From: Ruegeria arenilitoris
GTDB taxonomy: Bacteria > Pseudomonadota > Alphaproteobacteria > Rhodobacterales > Rhodobacteraceae
Assembly: GCF_042675705.1 (NCBI RefSeq)
Contig: NZ_JBHTJJ010000012.1
Direction: 5' to 3' (one strand)
Length of the DNA: 64,000 nucleotides
Both the position numbers and the translations under genes were made by a program. Under the pieces are notes generated by a model. The model saw only the letters and a program-made list of their open reading frames with translations. It was not told where the DNA came from and made no database searches. Below, one piece after another: positions 8,140 to 17,577 of this stretch (position 1 is its first letter; each line of letters opens with the position of its first letter).

Positions 8140-9290
8140 GCAAACTTCCCGACGGCCGCTTTGTCGACGACGCCCCCTTCGATCCCGAAGCATCTTTGCA
8201 GCAATTGGAGCGCAGGGATCTGGACGCCCCGAATTGGGTTCTGGTCTGGCGCAAATTCAAGACACACCGGCTGGGTCTGATATCGGGCATTTTCCTGCTG
8301 CTTTGCTACCTGATGCTCCCGTTTGCAGGGTTCGTCGCGCCTTATGGCCCGAACGAACGAAATGGCGAACATCTCTATGCACCGCCCCAATCGGTGAACT
8401 GGTTCCACCAAGGCGAGTTCATCGGGCCGTACGTCTACCCGATCGTGGCCGAGGCCGACCTCGAGACGTTTCAATGGAAATTCGTCCCTGACACCGAGGA
8501 TCCGCGACCCGTACGGTTCTTCTGCGAGGCATCCGAGTACAAGCTGGCCGGACTCATCCGTTCAAACACGCATTTGTTCTGCGCCCCGGAAGGCACGACA
8601 CTGTTCCTCTGGGGTTCGGACCGGCTGGGCCGCGATATCTTCAGCCGCATCCTATACGGCGCACAGCTTTCGCTGACCGTGGGCCTGATCGGCATTTCGG
8701 TCTCATTCTTCCTTGGCATCCTGTTCGGGTCGCTGGCCGGCTATTTCGGCGGACGGATCGACTGGGTCATCAACCGCGTGATCGAAATCCTGCGGTCTTT
8801 GCCCGAACTCCCCCTGTGGCTGGCACTATCGGCCGCGGTTCCGTCGAACTGGTCGCCTGTTGCGGTGTTCTTCATCATCTCGATCATCCTCGGCATCCTC
8901 GACTGGCCCGGGCTAGCCCGATCCGTGCGCGCCAAATTCCTGTCGCTGCGCGAAGAAGAATATGTGCGCGCCGCCGAGATGATGGGTGCCAGTTCCGGCC
9001 GGGTAATCCGCAAGCATTTGCTGCCCAACTTCATGTCTCACCTGATTGCCTCGGCCACGCTGTCGATCCCCGCCATGATCCTGGGGGAAACGGCGCTCAG
9101 CTTCCTTGGCCTCGGCCTACGGGCACCGGCGGTCAGCTGGGGCGTGATGCTGAACGACGCGCAAAACCTCGCTTCGATCGAGATCTATCCGTGGACGGCC
9201 ATCCCGATGCTACCGATCATCGTGGTGGTGCTGGCCTTCAATTTCCTGGGTGACGGGCTGCGCGATAGTCTAGACCCTTATCAGCAATGA
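8136..9290 (+). CDS. ABC transporter permease, DppC/YejE type with a long periplasmic insert
   Basis: A 384-residue permease partner. After the first membrane helix (LISGIFLLLCYLMLPFAGFVAPYG, about 50-73) it carries a loop of roughly 90 residues, with two cysteines, before FLWGSDRLGRDIFSRILYGAQ. Ordinary DppC proteins have only a short loop here. The EAA loop EEYVRAAEMMGASSGRVIRKHLLPN lies near residue 270 and the C-terminus has the usual GDGLRDSLDP ending. The enlarged loop recalls the AgpC/YejE subgroup that pairs with large binding proteins. It overlaps its neighbours by 4 bp on both sides. Confidence 0.94.
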   Translation: MSKLPDGRFVDDAPFDPEASLQQLERRDLDAPNWVLVWRKFKTHRLGLISGIFLLLCYLMLPFAGFVAPYGPNERNGEHLYAPPQSVNWFHQGEFIGPYVYPIVAEADLETFQWKFVPDTEDPRPVRFFCEASEYKLAGLIRSNTHLFCAPEGTTLFLWGSDRLGRDIFSRILYGAQLSLTVGLIGISVSFFLGILFGSLAGYFGGRIDWVINRVIEILRSLPELPLWLALSAAVPSNWSPVAVFFIISIILGILDWPGLARSVRAKFLSLREEEYVRAAEMMGASSGRVIRKHLLPNFMSHLIASATLSIPAMILGETALSFLGLGLRAPAVSWGVMLNDAQNLASIEIYPWTAIPMLPIIVVVLAFNFLGDGLRDSLDPYQQ

Positions 9291-10636
9291 GTCTGCTGGC
9301 GGCGCTTCCACCGTCCGAGGCCTATCAGGTCGCCGGCTCCGGTGCGCTTCCCAGCGCCTTTGCCGTGTCCGAGCTGGCAACAGCCAGCTTTGCAGCCGTG
9401 GGCCACGAGCTTGGACGGTTCATGCAGGCCACCAGTCTTGTCTCGCTCCCGCCCAAGGCAATGGTCGATCACCGCCTCGCGTCACTGTGGTTCGGATACT
9501 CGTTCAAGCCCGAAGGCTGGGATATGCCAAGCCTCTGGGATCCGATCGCGGGCGACTATCGGGGGGCCGATGGCTGGATCAGGTTGCACACCAACCTCCC
9601 CCACCATAGGAAAGCGGCTCTCAAGGTTTTGGCGACCGAGGGGGATCGTGCGGCGGTGACGCAGGCCATCAAGAGCTGGTCGGTCTCGAACCTTGAAACG
9701 GATATCGTGGCGCAGGGTGGTGTTGCCGCCGCCATGCGCAGCCGGGCCGAGTGGCTGGACCACCCGCAAGGCCGCGCCGTGACGCGGGATCCGTTGATCG
9801 GCTGGCACGGTCCACGCCGGATCACCCTGCGCGACAGGCCACAGGCGCGCGCGGATCGGCCTTTGGCCGGGCTTCGGGTTCTCGACATGACACGCGTGCT
9901 GGCCGGCCCGGTTTCCACCCGCACGCTGGCCGGGTTCGGAGCTGACGTACTGCGCATCGACCCACCGGGTTGGGATGAGCCGGGCGTGATCCCCGATATC
10001 TCGCTCGGCAAGCGCTGCGCGTATCTGGACCTCAAGACACCCGCCGGCCTGGAAAAGCTGCAAGAGCTGCTGGCGCAAGCGGATGTCTTTGTCCACGGCT
10101 ACCGCCCCGGTGCGCTGGATGCCCTGGGCCTGACCAAAGAGGTGCGCGATACGGTCGCTCCAAACCGGGTCGAAGTTACGCTGGATGCCTATGGTTGGCA
10201 GGGGCCCTGGGCCACCCGTCGCGGATTTGACAGCCTCGTCCAGATGAGCGCGGGAATCGCTGACGCCGGCCGCGTTTGGGCCGGAGCCGACAAACCCACC
10301 CCGCTGCCTGTTCAGGCACTTGACCATGCCACCGGCTACTTGATGGCCGCCGCTGTCCTCTCGGCCCTGACAGAAGCGGCTTCGGGGCATTCGATCATGG
10401 ATGGGCGCCTGTCGCTTGCCCGTACTGCCGAGTTACTGGCCAGCCTCGCAAAATCCGGGACAGGCGACCCGATCACCGCTGCCGAACCCGGGGACTACGC
10501 ATCCCGATCAGAAGAGTCCGGCTGGGGTCCCGGCAAACGGTTGAACCCCGCGCTCAGCGTCGGTGAGGCACGGATGCACTGGCCCGTCCCGGCATCCCGG
10601 CTCGGCACGTCCGATCCCACGTGGCAAACCACCTGA
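9287..10636 (+). CDS. CaiB/BaiF family (class III) CoA-transferase, domains in rearranged order
   Basis: A 449-residue protein. Residues about 190-360 are a standard family III core: LAGLRVLDMTRVLAGP, then DLKTPAGLEKLQELLAQADVFVHGYRPGALDALGL, and PVQALDHATG with Asp346 at the position of the catalytic aspartate. The segment that normally follows this aspartate (WDPIAGDYRGADGWIRLHTN, HHRKAALKVL, AEWLDHPQGRAV) lies before the core, at about residues 84-165. The order is therefore circularly permuted relative to FRC or CaiB. The enzyme should move CoA between carboxylates. Its 4-bp overlap with the last permease suggests it activates whatever the importer brings in. The acyl donor and acceptor are unknown. 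Confidence 0.85.
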   Translation: MSLLAALPPSEAYQVAGSGALPSAFAVSELATASFAAVGHELGRFMQATSLVSLPPKAMVDHRLASLWFGYSFKPEGWDMPSLWDPIAGDYRGADGWIRLHTNLPHHRKAALKVLATEGDRAAVTQAIKSWSVSNLETDIVAQGGVAAAMRSRAEWLDHPQGRAVTRDPLIGWHGPRRITLRDRPQARADRPLAGLRVLDMTRVLAGPVSTRTLAGFGADVLRIDPPGWDEPGVIPDISLGKRCAYLDLKTPAGLEKLQELLAQADVFVHGYRPGALDALGLTKEVRDTVAPNRVEVTLDAYGWQGPWATRRGFDSLVQMSAGIADAGRVWAGADKPTPLPVQALDHATGYLMAAAVLSALTEAASGHSIMDGRLSLARTAELLASLAKSGTGDPITAAEPGDYASRSEESGWGPGKRLNPALSVGEARMHWPVPASRLGTSDPTWQTT

Positions 10637-10651
10637 TCAAAGACCAAACCG

Positions 10652-10668
10652 CCGCGCGGAACGCGCGG
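10652..10668. terminator. GC hairpin between convergent genes
   Basis: CCGCGCG (10652-10658) and CGCGCGG (10662-10668) form a 7-bp stem with a GAA loop in the short gap between the CoA-transferase and the convergent MscS gene. There is no T-tract, so intrinsic termination is only possible, not shown. Confidence 0.35.
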
Positions 10669-10718
10669 CCCTGCCCAACGCTTTGAACGGCGGCGCAGGT
10701 CAAAGGGGCGGGAGCGCC

Positions 10719-13103
10719 CTAGCGGTCGTCTCCACCGGGGCCGATATCGTCCAGATACTCCTCGTCAATTGCGGCTTGCACCGCACCGGTGACTGCCTCG
10801 CGTTGTTTCGGAGACAGGTCTTCGGGGTCCTTGCCATCGGCCAGTCGTACCGTGACTTCGCGGTGGGCAAACTTGATGCCTTCGCGCGCGAACAACTCGC
10901 GGATTTCTTGATACACCTTCTTGCGCACCAGCCACTGGTCGCCCGGCTTGGTCATGAACTTGACCCGGATGATCATCGCGGAATCCTGCATCTCGATAAC
11001 GCCCTGCGACTTGAGCGGCTGGATGAAGTTGTCCCCGATCACCGGATCCTCCAGCAACTCCTGCCCCAGTTTCTTGATCAGCTTGCGGACCTTCTCGACG
11101 TCCGTGTCATAGGTCACGCGCAGAGGCAGCTTCATGATCACCCAGTCGCGCGAGTAGTTCGTCAGAACCTTGATTTCACCAAACGGGATCGTGTTAAGGG
11201 CCCCCAGATGGTGGCGCAGCTGGAAAGACCGGACCGAGATTTTTTCGACCGTACCTTTGACATCTCCGATGTCGATGTATTCCCCCTTGCGGAACGCGTC
11301 ATCCATCAGGAAGAACGCGCCTGAGAAAATGTCCCGCACCAGTGTTTGCGAGCCAAAGCCCACGGCCAGACCGACAACGCCGGCGCCTGCAAACAGCGGG
11401 CTGACATTTATGCCCAGCTCCATCAGAACGATCAGCACGATGGTCACGACCACCACAGCCAGTATGGCGCCCCGGAACAGCGGCAGCAGCGTGGCAAGGC
11501 GGCTTTGACCGCCCTCTCCGCCCTCGTCACCCAACTCGGCTTCGGCGGCTCCATCATCGGTTTCTTCAGCGATCTTGGTGTCGATCCAGATCCGGAAGAA
11601 GTGGAACAGGATGTAGCCGATGAACAGGATCACCATCACATCCAACGCCCGGCCAATGGGCAAATCCTCGCTCCAGCTGGCTTCGGGATTCCAGATGACG
11701 ACCAGTGCATAGATGCCGACGACAAAGGCCAGGATACCCGCGACACGCCGCGCAAGATCTTCGTAGGTCACCAATGTGTGCTTGCGCTGCTCCGCCTCAG
11801 GCGTCTCCGAGGTGCGAACGGCCTCCTCATCGGAATCGAGTTCGGCATTCAGAGCCTCGATCTGCCGATTGCGATCGAAGTACCGCTCGAGCAGATAGTT
11901 CATGGCGCCATAGGCGATGACGACCGACATGAAGATCATGTAGCTGCTTGCGACGATCGGCAGCGAGTCCTCGGTCTCGAGCACCAGATCCACTGCCAGC
12001 TTGAACCAACTGAAGACCAGATAGACGATCAGGGCCGGGGCCCAGCCAAATGACACGAACCGCAGCAGCCAGGACACCTGGTCCGGCTGACGGCCGCCTC
12101 GGATCGCGTTCGAAATGGCCCGGGCGTTGAACAGGATCATCAGGATGTTTCCGACCATCCCGATCAGGGTCAGCCCGCCATAAACCATCGCGTAGACGTT
12201 GTAGTTCAGCCCGAAATCCGCCACCCAGGTGGAAAACAGAACAGCGGTAATGTCATAGGTCGCCAGCGCCGATGCCCAGATGTACAGCCGCTTGGCGTCT
12301 CGGTCCGAGAATGGCGGCAACCTGTATTGGCTGAGATACGGCGACAGCACCATCCGCCATAAGTCGGATACCGTACGTGACAGGAAAAACGCGGTGAAAA
12401 TCGCCGTGACGGTGAACTGGATCGAGATATCTTCGGCCTCGCCGAAGAACAGATACCCGACGATCAGAGCCATCAGCATTGCAAACACCGTGGCCCCGAT
12501 ACCCATCAGGAACCGGAACACAAGGAACGGCATTTTCTCCCGATACCCCTGCGGGTTTTCCTTGATCCGGGCCACGACCCATCGTCGGGCAAAGCGCTTG
12601 CCGTACAGCTCAATCGACAGCCATCGGCCAACCATCAGGAACAGGATGTTCCATCCCAGCACCTCGACATAGGTGAATATCCGGCCATCAGGACTGGTTT
12701 GCTCGAGGATGTAGCGCACCTCGAAGATCGAATAGGGCAACGCCTCAAGGCGGGATCGCACGGCTTCGCTGAACTTGGCAAAGCGCTCCTGCGCCTTCAT
12801 CAACTGCGAACTTTCCGCCATCGGATCGTGGACGACGTCCTCGGGCTGGCCACCAGCCTGCCCAACCGAGGATACGACCTGCCCGGCGCTGTCGATGACG
12901 ATCACGCTGGCGCCCGCCTCGGTCGCTGCGCGGATCGCGGCCGCAACATCGTTGTCCTGCGGGGCCTCTGTTTCACTGGACGCCCCGGGATACCCCGGGA
13001 TCAGCGAGGTCTGCGCCGCCGCACCGGTCGCGCAGGCCAGAGCGATTGTCCACGTCAAGAACAGCACACGGACAAGAAAGTTCGGTTTCATAAGGTCTTG
13101 CAT
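10719..13103 (-). CDS. Large mechanosensitive ion channel of the MscS family
   Basis: About 794 residues. A Sec signal (VRVLFLTWTIALACATGAAA) is followed by a short periplasmic part and many membrane helices. The MscS core is at about 585-690: a glycine/alanine-rich pore helix (AGAGVVGLAVGFGSQTLVRDIFSG) and the beta domain (GEYIDIGDVKGTVEKISVRSFQLR). The cytoplasmic alpha/beta vestibule and an acidic tail follow. Large MscS-like channels release solutes on osmotic down-shock. Start choice is uncertain: ATG at 13103, ATG at 13091, or GTG at 13121 all keep the signal peptide. I chose 13103 because a purine-rich AAGAGA lies five bases before it. The gene is monocistronic and convergent with the importer operon. 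Confidence 0.92.
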   Translation of the reverse strand: MQDLMKPNFLVRVLFLTWTIALACATGAAAQTSLIPGYPGASSETEAPQDNDVAAAIRAATEAGASVIVIDSAGQVVSSVGQAGGQPEDVVHDPMAESSQLMKAQERFAKFSEAVRSRLEALPYSIFEVRYILEQTSPDGRIFTYVEVLGWNILFLMVGRWLSIELYGKRFARRWVVARIKENPQGYREKMPFLVFRFLMGIGATVFAMLMALIVGYLFFGEAEDISIQFTVTAIFTAFFLSRTVSDLWRMVLSPYLSQYRLPPFSDRDAKRLYIWASALATYDITAVLFSTWVADFGLNYNVYAMVYGGLTLIGMVGNILMILFNARAISNAIRGGRQPDQVSWLLRFVSFGWAPALIVYLVFSWFKLAVDLVLETEDSLPIVASSYMIFMSVVIAYGAMNYLLERYFDRNRQIEALNAELDSDEEAVRTSETPEAEQRKHTLVTYEDLARRVAGILAFVVGIYALVVIWNPEASWSEDLPIGRALDVMVILFIGYILFHFFRIWIDTKIAEETDDGAAEAELGDEGGEGGQSRLATLLPLFRGAILAVVVVTIVLIVLMELGINVSPLFAGAGVVGLAVGFGSQTLVRDIFSGAFFLMDDAFRKGEYIDIGDVKGTVEKISVRSFQLRHHLGALNTIPFGEIKVLTNYSRDWVIMKLPLRVTYDTDVEKVRKLIKKLGQELLEDPVIGDNFIQPLKSQGVIEMQDSAMIIRVKFMTKPGDQWLVRKKVYQEIRELFAREGIKFAHREVTVRLADGKDPEDLSPKQREAVTGAVQAAIDEEYLDDIGPGGDDR

Positions 13104-13461
13104 CCTGATCTCTTGCTGCACGACAGCCTATAGAAGGCACCGGCCTTGATCAAACGATCCACTCGTTGCTTCCCGACATCGTGTAGGACCGTGTTTTTGG
13201 CGCAAGCCCAAAGGCAGGATGTTTCCAACCCTCTGGAATTCCTATAAGAGCAGCCATCCGGCAAATCCGGGTTTTGCCAACTTCGGGGAATGTTGCAGGC
13301 TTCGCGTTATTGGTGACTTGCGCAATGGCTGTTGCCAAATCGCAATGATTGACGCATTTGCGGCTTTGACACAGACCCTTTGGCAGGCGGCGTCAAAAAA
13401 TATAAGATAACTGGTGCGAAACGCGCGGAAACTGCACCGTAACAAAGATACGAGCGAGGGC
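13104..13461. other. Intergenic region between the divergent MscS gene and the glycan operon
   Basis: This is the only stretch over 300 bp without a supported gene. It is less GC-rich than its surroundings. It holds a plausible sigma-70-like promoter for the glycan operon (13380-13408). On the minus strand there is a weak candidate for MscS (GATCAA at 13148-13153 and CCTATA at 13127-13132, i.e. TTGATC-N15-TATAGG). The short frames here (for example 13219-13410) have no convincing ribosome binding site or recognisable protein. I see no repeat or RNA gene. Confidence 0.6.
13380..13408 (+). promoter_or_regulatory. Candidate promoter of the glycan operon
   Basis: TTGGCA (13380-13385) and TAAGAT (13403-13408) are separated by 17 bp, inside an A-rich stretch (CAAAAAATATAAGATAA), 54 bp before the ATG at 13462. 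This is prediction from base sequence only. Confidence 0.35.
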
Positions 13462-14676
13462 ATGAGCCTAGGCATCGACGACAAACAGACCGGTCGCGCT
13501 CCGCGCATAATGTTCTACAGTCACGATACGTTCGGACTGGGTCATCTCAGACGCTCCCGAGCGCTGGCTGCGGCAATGACGCGGGCGAACCCGCGGGCCT
13601 CGGCCCTGATCCTGACTGGCTCGCCCGTTGCCGGGCGCTTCACTTTTCCGCGGCGCGTAGACCATGTACGCCTGCCGGGCGTGACCAAGCGGGCTGACGG
13701 CTCGTATGCCGCGCGCACGATCGGAATGGGGATTGACGAGGTCACCGAGCTGCGTTCGGGACTGATCCAGACCACCATGCGCCAATTCGACCCGGACGTC
13801 GTCGTCGTCGACAAGGAGCCGACCGGGTTCCGGGGCGAACTGCTGCCTACCCTGGAACAGCTGGATCAATCCGGGCGCGCCAAACTGGTACTGGGCCTTC
13901 GCGACGTTCTGGACGAACCCGAGGTTCTGGCGGCGGAATGGGCCCGAAAGGATGCCGTCGCCGCGACCGAGAAATACTATCACGAAATCTGGGTCTACGG
14001 CCTGCAGTCCGTTTATGACCCGACAGAAGGATTGCCGCTCAGCCCGTCGGCGCAGGCCCGCATTCACTGGACCGGTTATCTGCGCCGAGATCTCGGCCCT
14101 GTCGGCGAACCTCCCGAGCAGCCTTATATCCTTATCACGCCCGGAGGCGGTGGCGACGGGAAGGCGATGGTCAACCTTGTCCTGTCCGCATATGAAAAAG
14201 ACCCTGATCTGTCCCCCCGAGCCCTGCTTGTCTATGGCCCTTTTCTGTCCGGTGAGTTGCGCGAAGAGTTCGAGACCCGCGTGGCGGCCCTGAACGGTCG
14301 TGTGACGGCGGTCGGGTTCGAATCCCAGATCGAAACCCTGTTCGCCGGCGCGGCGGGTGTGGTCTGCATGGGCGGATACAACACGTTCTGCGAGGTGCTG
14401 TCCTTTGACAAACGCGCGGTGATCGTCCCGCGAACGACCCCGCGGCTGGAACAGTGGATCCGCGCCTCGCGCGCCGAGGAACTGGGTCTTGTGCGGATGC
14501 TGGACGAAACCCGTGATGGGTTGACGGCCGATGCGATGATCACGGCCATTCGCAACCTGCCGCAGCAGCCCCTTCCGTCGGAGGCGATCAAGGCAGGTTT
14601 GCTGGATGGCTTGGACTATGTCTCTGATCGGGTCGAGGCCCTGCTAAGCGTCGAAAAGGAACGAGCGACCGGATGA
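13462..14676 (+). CDS. MurG-like predicted glycosyltransferase (first gene of the glycan operon)
   Basis: A 404-residue GT-B fold protein. The N-terminal Rossmann half begins RIMFYSHDTFGLGHLRRSRALA. The C-terminal half carries a nucleotide-sugar site like that of MurG: ILITPGGGGDGKAM near 230, VGFESQIETLFAGAAGVVCMGGYNTFCEVLSFDKRAVIVPR near 295-340. A frame extends back to 13414, but the ATG at 13462 has CGAGGG upstream and puts the first beta strand at the usual place. Relatives are annotated as predicted glycosyltransferases of unknown acceptor. The stop overlaps the next gene by 4 bp. It is related in layout to the protein at 17574-18716. Confidence 0.85.
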   Translation: MSLGIDDKQTGRAPRIMFYSHDTFGLGHLRRSRALAAAMTRANPRASALILTGSPVAGRFTFPRRVDHVRLPGVTKRADGSYAARTIGMGIDEVTELRSGLIQTTMRQFDPDVVVVDKEPTGFRGELLPTLEQLDQSGRAKLVLGLRDVLDEPEVLAAEWARKDAVAATEKYYHEIWVYGLQSVYDPTEGLPLSPSAQARIHWTGYLRRDLGPVGEPPEQPYILITPGGGGDGKAMVNLVLSAYEKDPDLSPRALLVYGPFLSGELREEFETRVAALNGRVTAVGFESQIETLFAGAAGVVCMGGYNTFCEVLSFDKRAVIVPRTTPRLEQWIRASRAEELGLVRMLDETRDGLTADAMITAIRNLPQQPLPSEAIKAGLLDGLDYVSDRVEALLSVEKERATG

Positions 14677-15920
14677 CCGACGCAGAGCCGAGACTGGCGG
14701 TGTTGGTCAAAGGTTGGCCGCGCCTGTCCGAGACGTTCATCGCTCAGGAACTGGTTGCTTTGCAGGATGCCGGCCACGCCTTCGACATCTGGTCATTGCG
14801 CCACCCGACCGACACCAAACGCCACCCCCTGCACGACCGGTTTCAGGGGCGGGTTCACTATCTTCCCGAATATCTGTACCAGGAATCCCAACGCGTATGG
14901 GCGGCGCGACGAACTGCACAGGCGCTTCCGGGTTATGCACAGGCCTACCGGGTGTGGCGACAGGATCTGCGTCGCGATCCCACGAACAACCGGATCCGCC
15001 GCTTTGGGCAGGCTTGCGTTCTGGCCGCGGAATTGCCCGGCGGTACACACGCGCTGTATGCCCACTTCCTGCATACCCCGTCCTCGGTTGCCCGCTATGC
15101 TGCAATCATGCGCGGCCTGCCGTGGAGCTTTTCGGCTCACGCCAAGGATATCTGGACGTCACCCGAGTGGGAAAAGCGCGAGAAACTTCATGCCGACACC
15201 TTCGGAGCGGCATTCGGCGCAACCTGCACCGAGATCGGCGCGCGGCACTTGCGCGATCTGGCCGATGACCCCGCCCGTGTCGATCTGATCTATCACGGGC
15301 TGGACCTGACGCGATTTCCTGAGCCGCCCGTACGAAAGCTACGATCCGTCGATGACCGGTTCCATATGGTGTCCGTCGGACGACTGGTGGAAAAGAAAGG
15401 CTTTGATCGCTTGATCCACGCCTTGGCCATGCTCCCCCCAGAGCTTGACTGGCACTGGACCCACATTGGCGGCGGCACCTTGTCGGACAACCTGCGCAGC
15501 CTGGCGGAAAATCTGCGCCTACAGGACCGCATCACCTGGAAAGGCGCCTGCGATCAACCCGAGGTCATTGCGGCCATGCGCGAAGCGGATCTTTTTGTGC
15601 TTCCCAGCCGCATCGCCGCGGACGGGGACCGGGACGGCCTGCCCAATGTCCTGATGGAAGCCGCGTCGCAAAAACTGCCGATCCTGTCCACTCCGGTCTC
15701 GGCCATTCCCGAATTCATCCAGACCAACGTGCACGGCATCTTGTCCGATGACGAACCCAAGGCGCTTGCAGACGCCATATCCACCCTGGCCGCCGACCCG
15801 CAGAAAGCGGCAATCATGGCCGATGCGGCTTATGACCGCTTGCTTGCGAATTTTCGCATGGACCCCGGCATTGCACGCCTGTCCCGCCGCCTGAAAGCCT
15901 TGTGCGCGGAGGGTGCCTGA
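14673..15920 (+). CDS. Glycosyltransferase family 4 protein
   Basis: A 415-residue GT-B enzyme. The N-terminus (LAVLVKGWPRLSETFIAQELVALQDAGH) is the acceptor-domain start seen in exopolysaccharide and colanic-acid type GT4 enzymes. The donor domain has the GT4 hallmarks MVSVGRLVEKKGFDRLIHAL near 228 and an E-x7-E region, SRIAADGDRDGLPNVLMEAASQ near 310-330. It transfers a sugar from a nucleotide donor at the cytoplasmic face. It is coupled by ATGA to the gene before it and by TGATG to the gene after it. Donor and acceptor are unknown. Confidence 0.9.
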   Translation: MTDAEPRLAVLVKGWPRLSETFIAQELVALQDAGHAFDIWSLRHPTDTKRHPLHDRFQGRVHYLPEYLYQESQRVWAARRTAQALPGYAQAYRVWRQDLRRDPTNNRIRRFGQACVLAAELPGGTHALYAHFLHTPSSVARYAAIMRGLPWSFSAHAKDIWTSPEWEKREKLHADTFGAAFGATCTEIGARHLRDLADDPARVDLIYHGLDLTRFPEPPVRKLRSVDDRFHMVSVGRLVEKKGFDRLIHALAMLPPELDWHWTHIGGGTLSDNLRSLAENLRLQDRITWKGACDQPEVIAAMREADLFVLPSRIAADGDRDGLPNVLMEAASQKLPILSTPVSAIPEFIQTNVHGILSDDEPKALADAISTLAADPQKAAIMADAAYDRLLANFRMDPGIARLSRRLKALCAEGA

Positions 15921-16996
15921 TGGTTCGGGTCGCCTTCTATGCGCCGATGAAAGCCCCAGACAGCCCGGTACCATCCGGCGACCGCGAAATGGCTCGTAAC
16001 CTGATGGCTGCAATCGGGGCCGATGGGCATCGCGTTGATCTGGTCTCGCGGCTGCGCATCTATGACAAGACCGGAGACCTGGACCTCCAGAACCGTCTCT
16101 ACCGCGAAGCCGCGACCGAGGCCACCCGACTGAGCGCAGAACTACCTGCGGATACAGGCCTCTGGGTGACCTATCACAACTACTACAAAGCTCCGGACCT
16201 TTTGGGGCCGACAGTCTGCCGGGCGCGCGGAATTCCCTATGTTCAGCTTGAGAGCACCCGCGCCATGTCGCGCCTTTCCGGGCCCTGGGCCGGCTTTGCC
16301 AAAGCTGCGCACGATGCCTGCAACGCCGCGCAAGTGATCTTCTACCACACAGCAAATGACTTGATCACACTGGAACGCGAGCGGTTCGGTGATCAGTCAT
16401 TGATTGAACTCCCACCCTTCCTGCCCCGATCGGAGCTGCCTCGGCCCTCTCGATGCGCCGGGCCGATGCTGACAGTGGGAATGATGCGTTACGGAGACAA
16501 GCTGGAGTCCTTCCGCATTCTGGCCGATACACTGGCTTTGCTGAAGGGGGATTGGACGCTGAACATCGCCGGCGACGGACCAGCCCGCCCGGAAGTCGAG
16601 GCTTTGATGTCCTCCTTCGGCACACGTGTCCGTTTTCTGGGCCTGCTGAGCCGCGATGACCTTGAAACGATCTACTCCGATGCTGCTCTGTTGGTTTGGC
16701 CCGGCGTCAACGAAGCCTACGGGATGACCTATCTCGAGGCGCAGTCCGCGGGCGTCCCCGCTGTCGCCCAGGATCGTCCCGGTGTGCGCGACGTACTGGC
16801 GCCTGCCGATAATCCTGCCCCTGAATACGGCGCCGCCGCGCTGGCCGAGCGAGTTGACCGGCTGTTGTCCGATCCCGAACTGCGTCGGAGCGAAGGTCAA
16901 AAAGCGCGCGACTACGTGGCCGGCCGTCATTTGATGCCAAACGCAACACGGACGTTCTGGTCGGGTGTTTCTTCGCTGGTAGGGGAAATGTCATGA
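15920..16996 (+). CDS. Glycosyltransferase family 4 protein
   Basis: A 358-residue GT4 enzyme with the donor-domain motifs LTVGMMRYGDKLESFRILADTL near 185, WTLNIAGDGPARPEVEALM near 215 and ALLVWPGVNEAYGMTYLEAQSAGVPAVA near 258-285. The upstream codon at 15902 would add six residues. I start at 15920, where the ATG shares its A with the TGA of the previous gene and the protein begins MVRVAFYAPMKAPDSP. It lies in the middle of the coupled cluster, so it probably adds a further sugar to the same glycan. Confidence 0.9.
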   Translation: MVRVAFYAPMKAPDSPVPSGDREMARNLMAAIGADGHRVDLVSRLRIYDKTGDLDLQNRLYREAATEATRLSAELPADTGLWVTYHNYYKAPDLLGPTVCRARGIPYVQLESTRAMSRLSGPWAGFAKAAHDACNAAQVIFYHTANDLITLERERFGDQSLIELPPFLPRSELPRPSRCAGPMLTVGMMRYGDKLESFRILADTLALLKGDWTLNIAGDGPARPEVEALMSSFGTRVRFLGLLSRDDLETIYSDAALLVWPGVNEAYGMTYLEAQSAGVPAVAQDRPGVRDVLAPADNPAPEYGAAALAERVDRLLSDPELRRSEGQKARDYVAGRHLMPNATRTFWSGVSSLVGEMS

Positions 16997-17577
16997 CACG
17001 TCTGGCCCTTCTGCGCCACGGTCATACCGCCTGGAACCGCGCAGGGCGCATTCAGGGGCGCAGCGACATCAGCCTCGATGATCAGGCAAAGGCCGAACTG
17101 GCCGGATATCACTTGCCCGCCCCTTGGGACCGGGCCGAACTATGGTCAAGCCCCCTGACCCGCGCCAGCGAAACTGCGCAGCTGGTCGCCGGGCGCGAAC
17201 CCGCAACCTCGGCCGCTTTGGTCGAGATGAATTGGGGCGACTGGGAAGGCCAACGCGGTGAAGACCTGATTGCAGATGCCAAAACTGGATACCGGCATAT
17301 CGAGGATTGGAGCTGGGAATTTCGCCCCCCCAACGGCGAAAGCCCGGCCGACATTCGCCGCCGCCTTATGCCATGGCTGTCCAGCCTGACTGGTGACAAC
17401 GTAGCTGTCTGCCATATCGGAATCATGCGGGTCATCCTGGCGCTTGCCTGGGGGTGGGAGTTCACAGGCCCCGCGCCGTTCCGCATCAAACGCAATCGTC
17501 TCTACGTGGTCGATTTGGAGCAAATGCGACCGGAGGCAGAGCCCGTCCGGCTTATCCCTCGCGAGGCCGGGTCATGA
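16993..17577 (+). CDS. Histidine phosphatase (phosphoglycerate mutase-like) family protein
   Basis: A 194-residue protein with the phosphohistidine loop LALLRHGHTAWNRAGRIQGRSD at residues 4-25 and the second catalytic histidine in VAVCHIGIMRVI near residue 137. Members of this length hydrolyse phosphate monoesters on small metabolites such as sugar phosphates. Inside a glycosyltransferase operon it most likely dephosphorylates a sugar or glycan intermediate, which is inference. It overlaps both neighbours by 4 bp, so it is an integral member of the operon. Confidence 0.9.
   Translation: MTRLALLRHGHTAWNRAGRIQGRSDISLDDQAKAELAGYHLPAPWDRAELWSSPLTRASETAQLVAGREPATSAALVEMNWGDWEGQRGEDLIADAKTGYRHIEDWSWEFRPPNGESPADIRRRLMPWLSSLTGDNVAVCHIGIMRVILALAWGWEFTGPAPFRIKRNRLYVVDLEQMRPEAEPVRLIPREAGS

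Noticed and set aside
13219..13410. Short frame in the MscS/glycan gap
   Set aside because: It lacks a ribosome binding site and a credible protein pattern, and the promoter candidate lies inside it.
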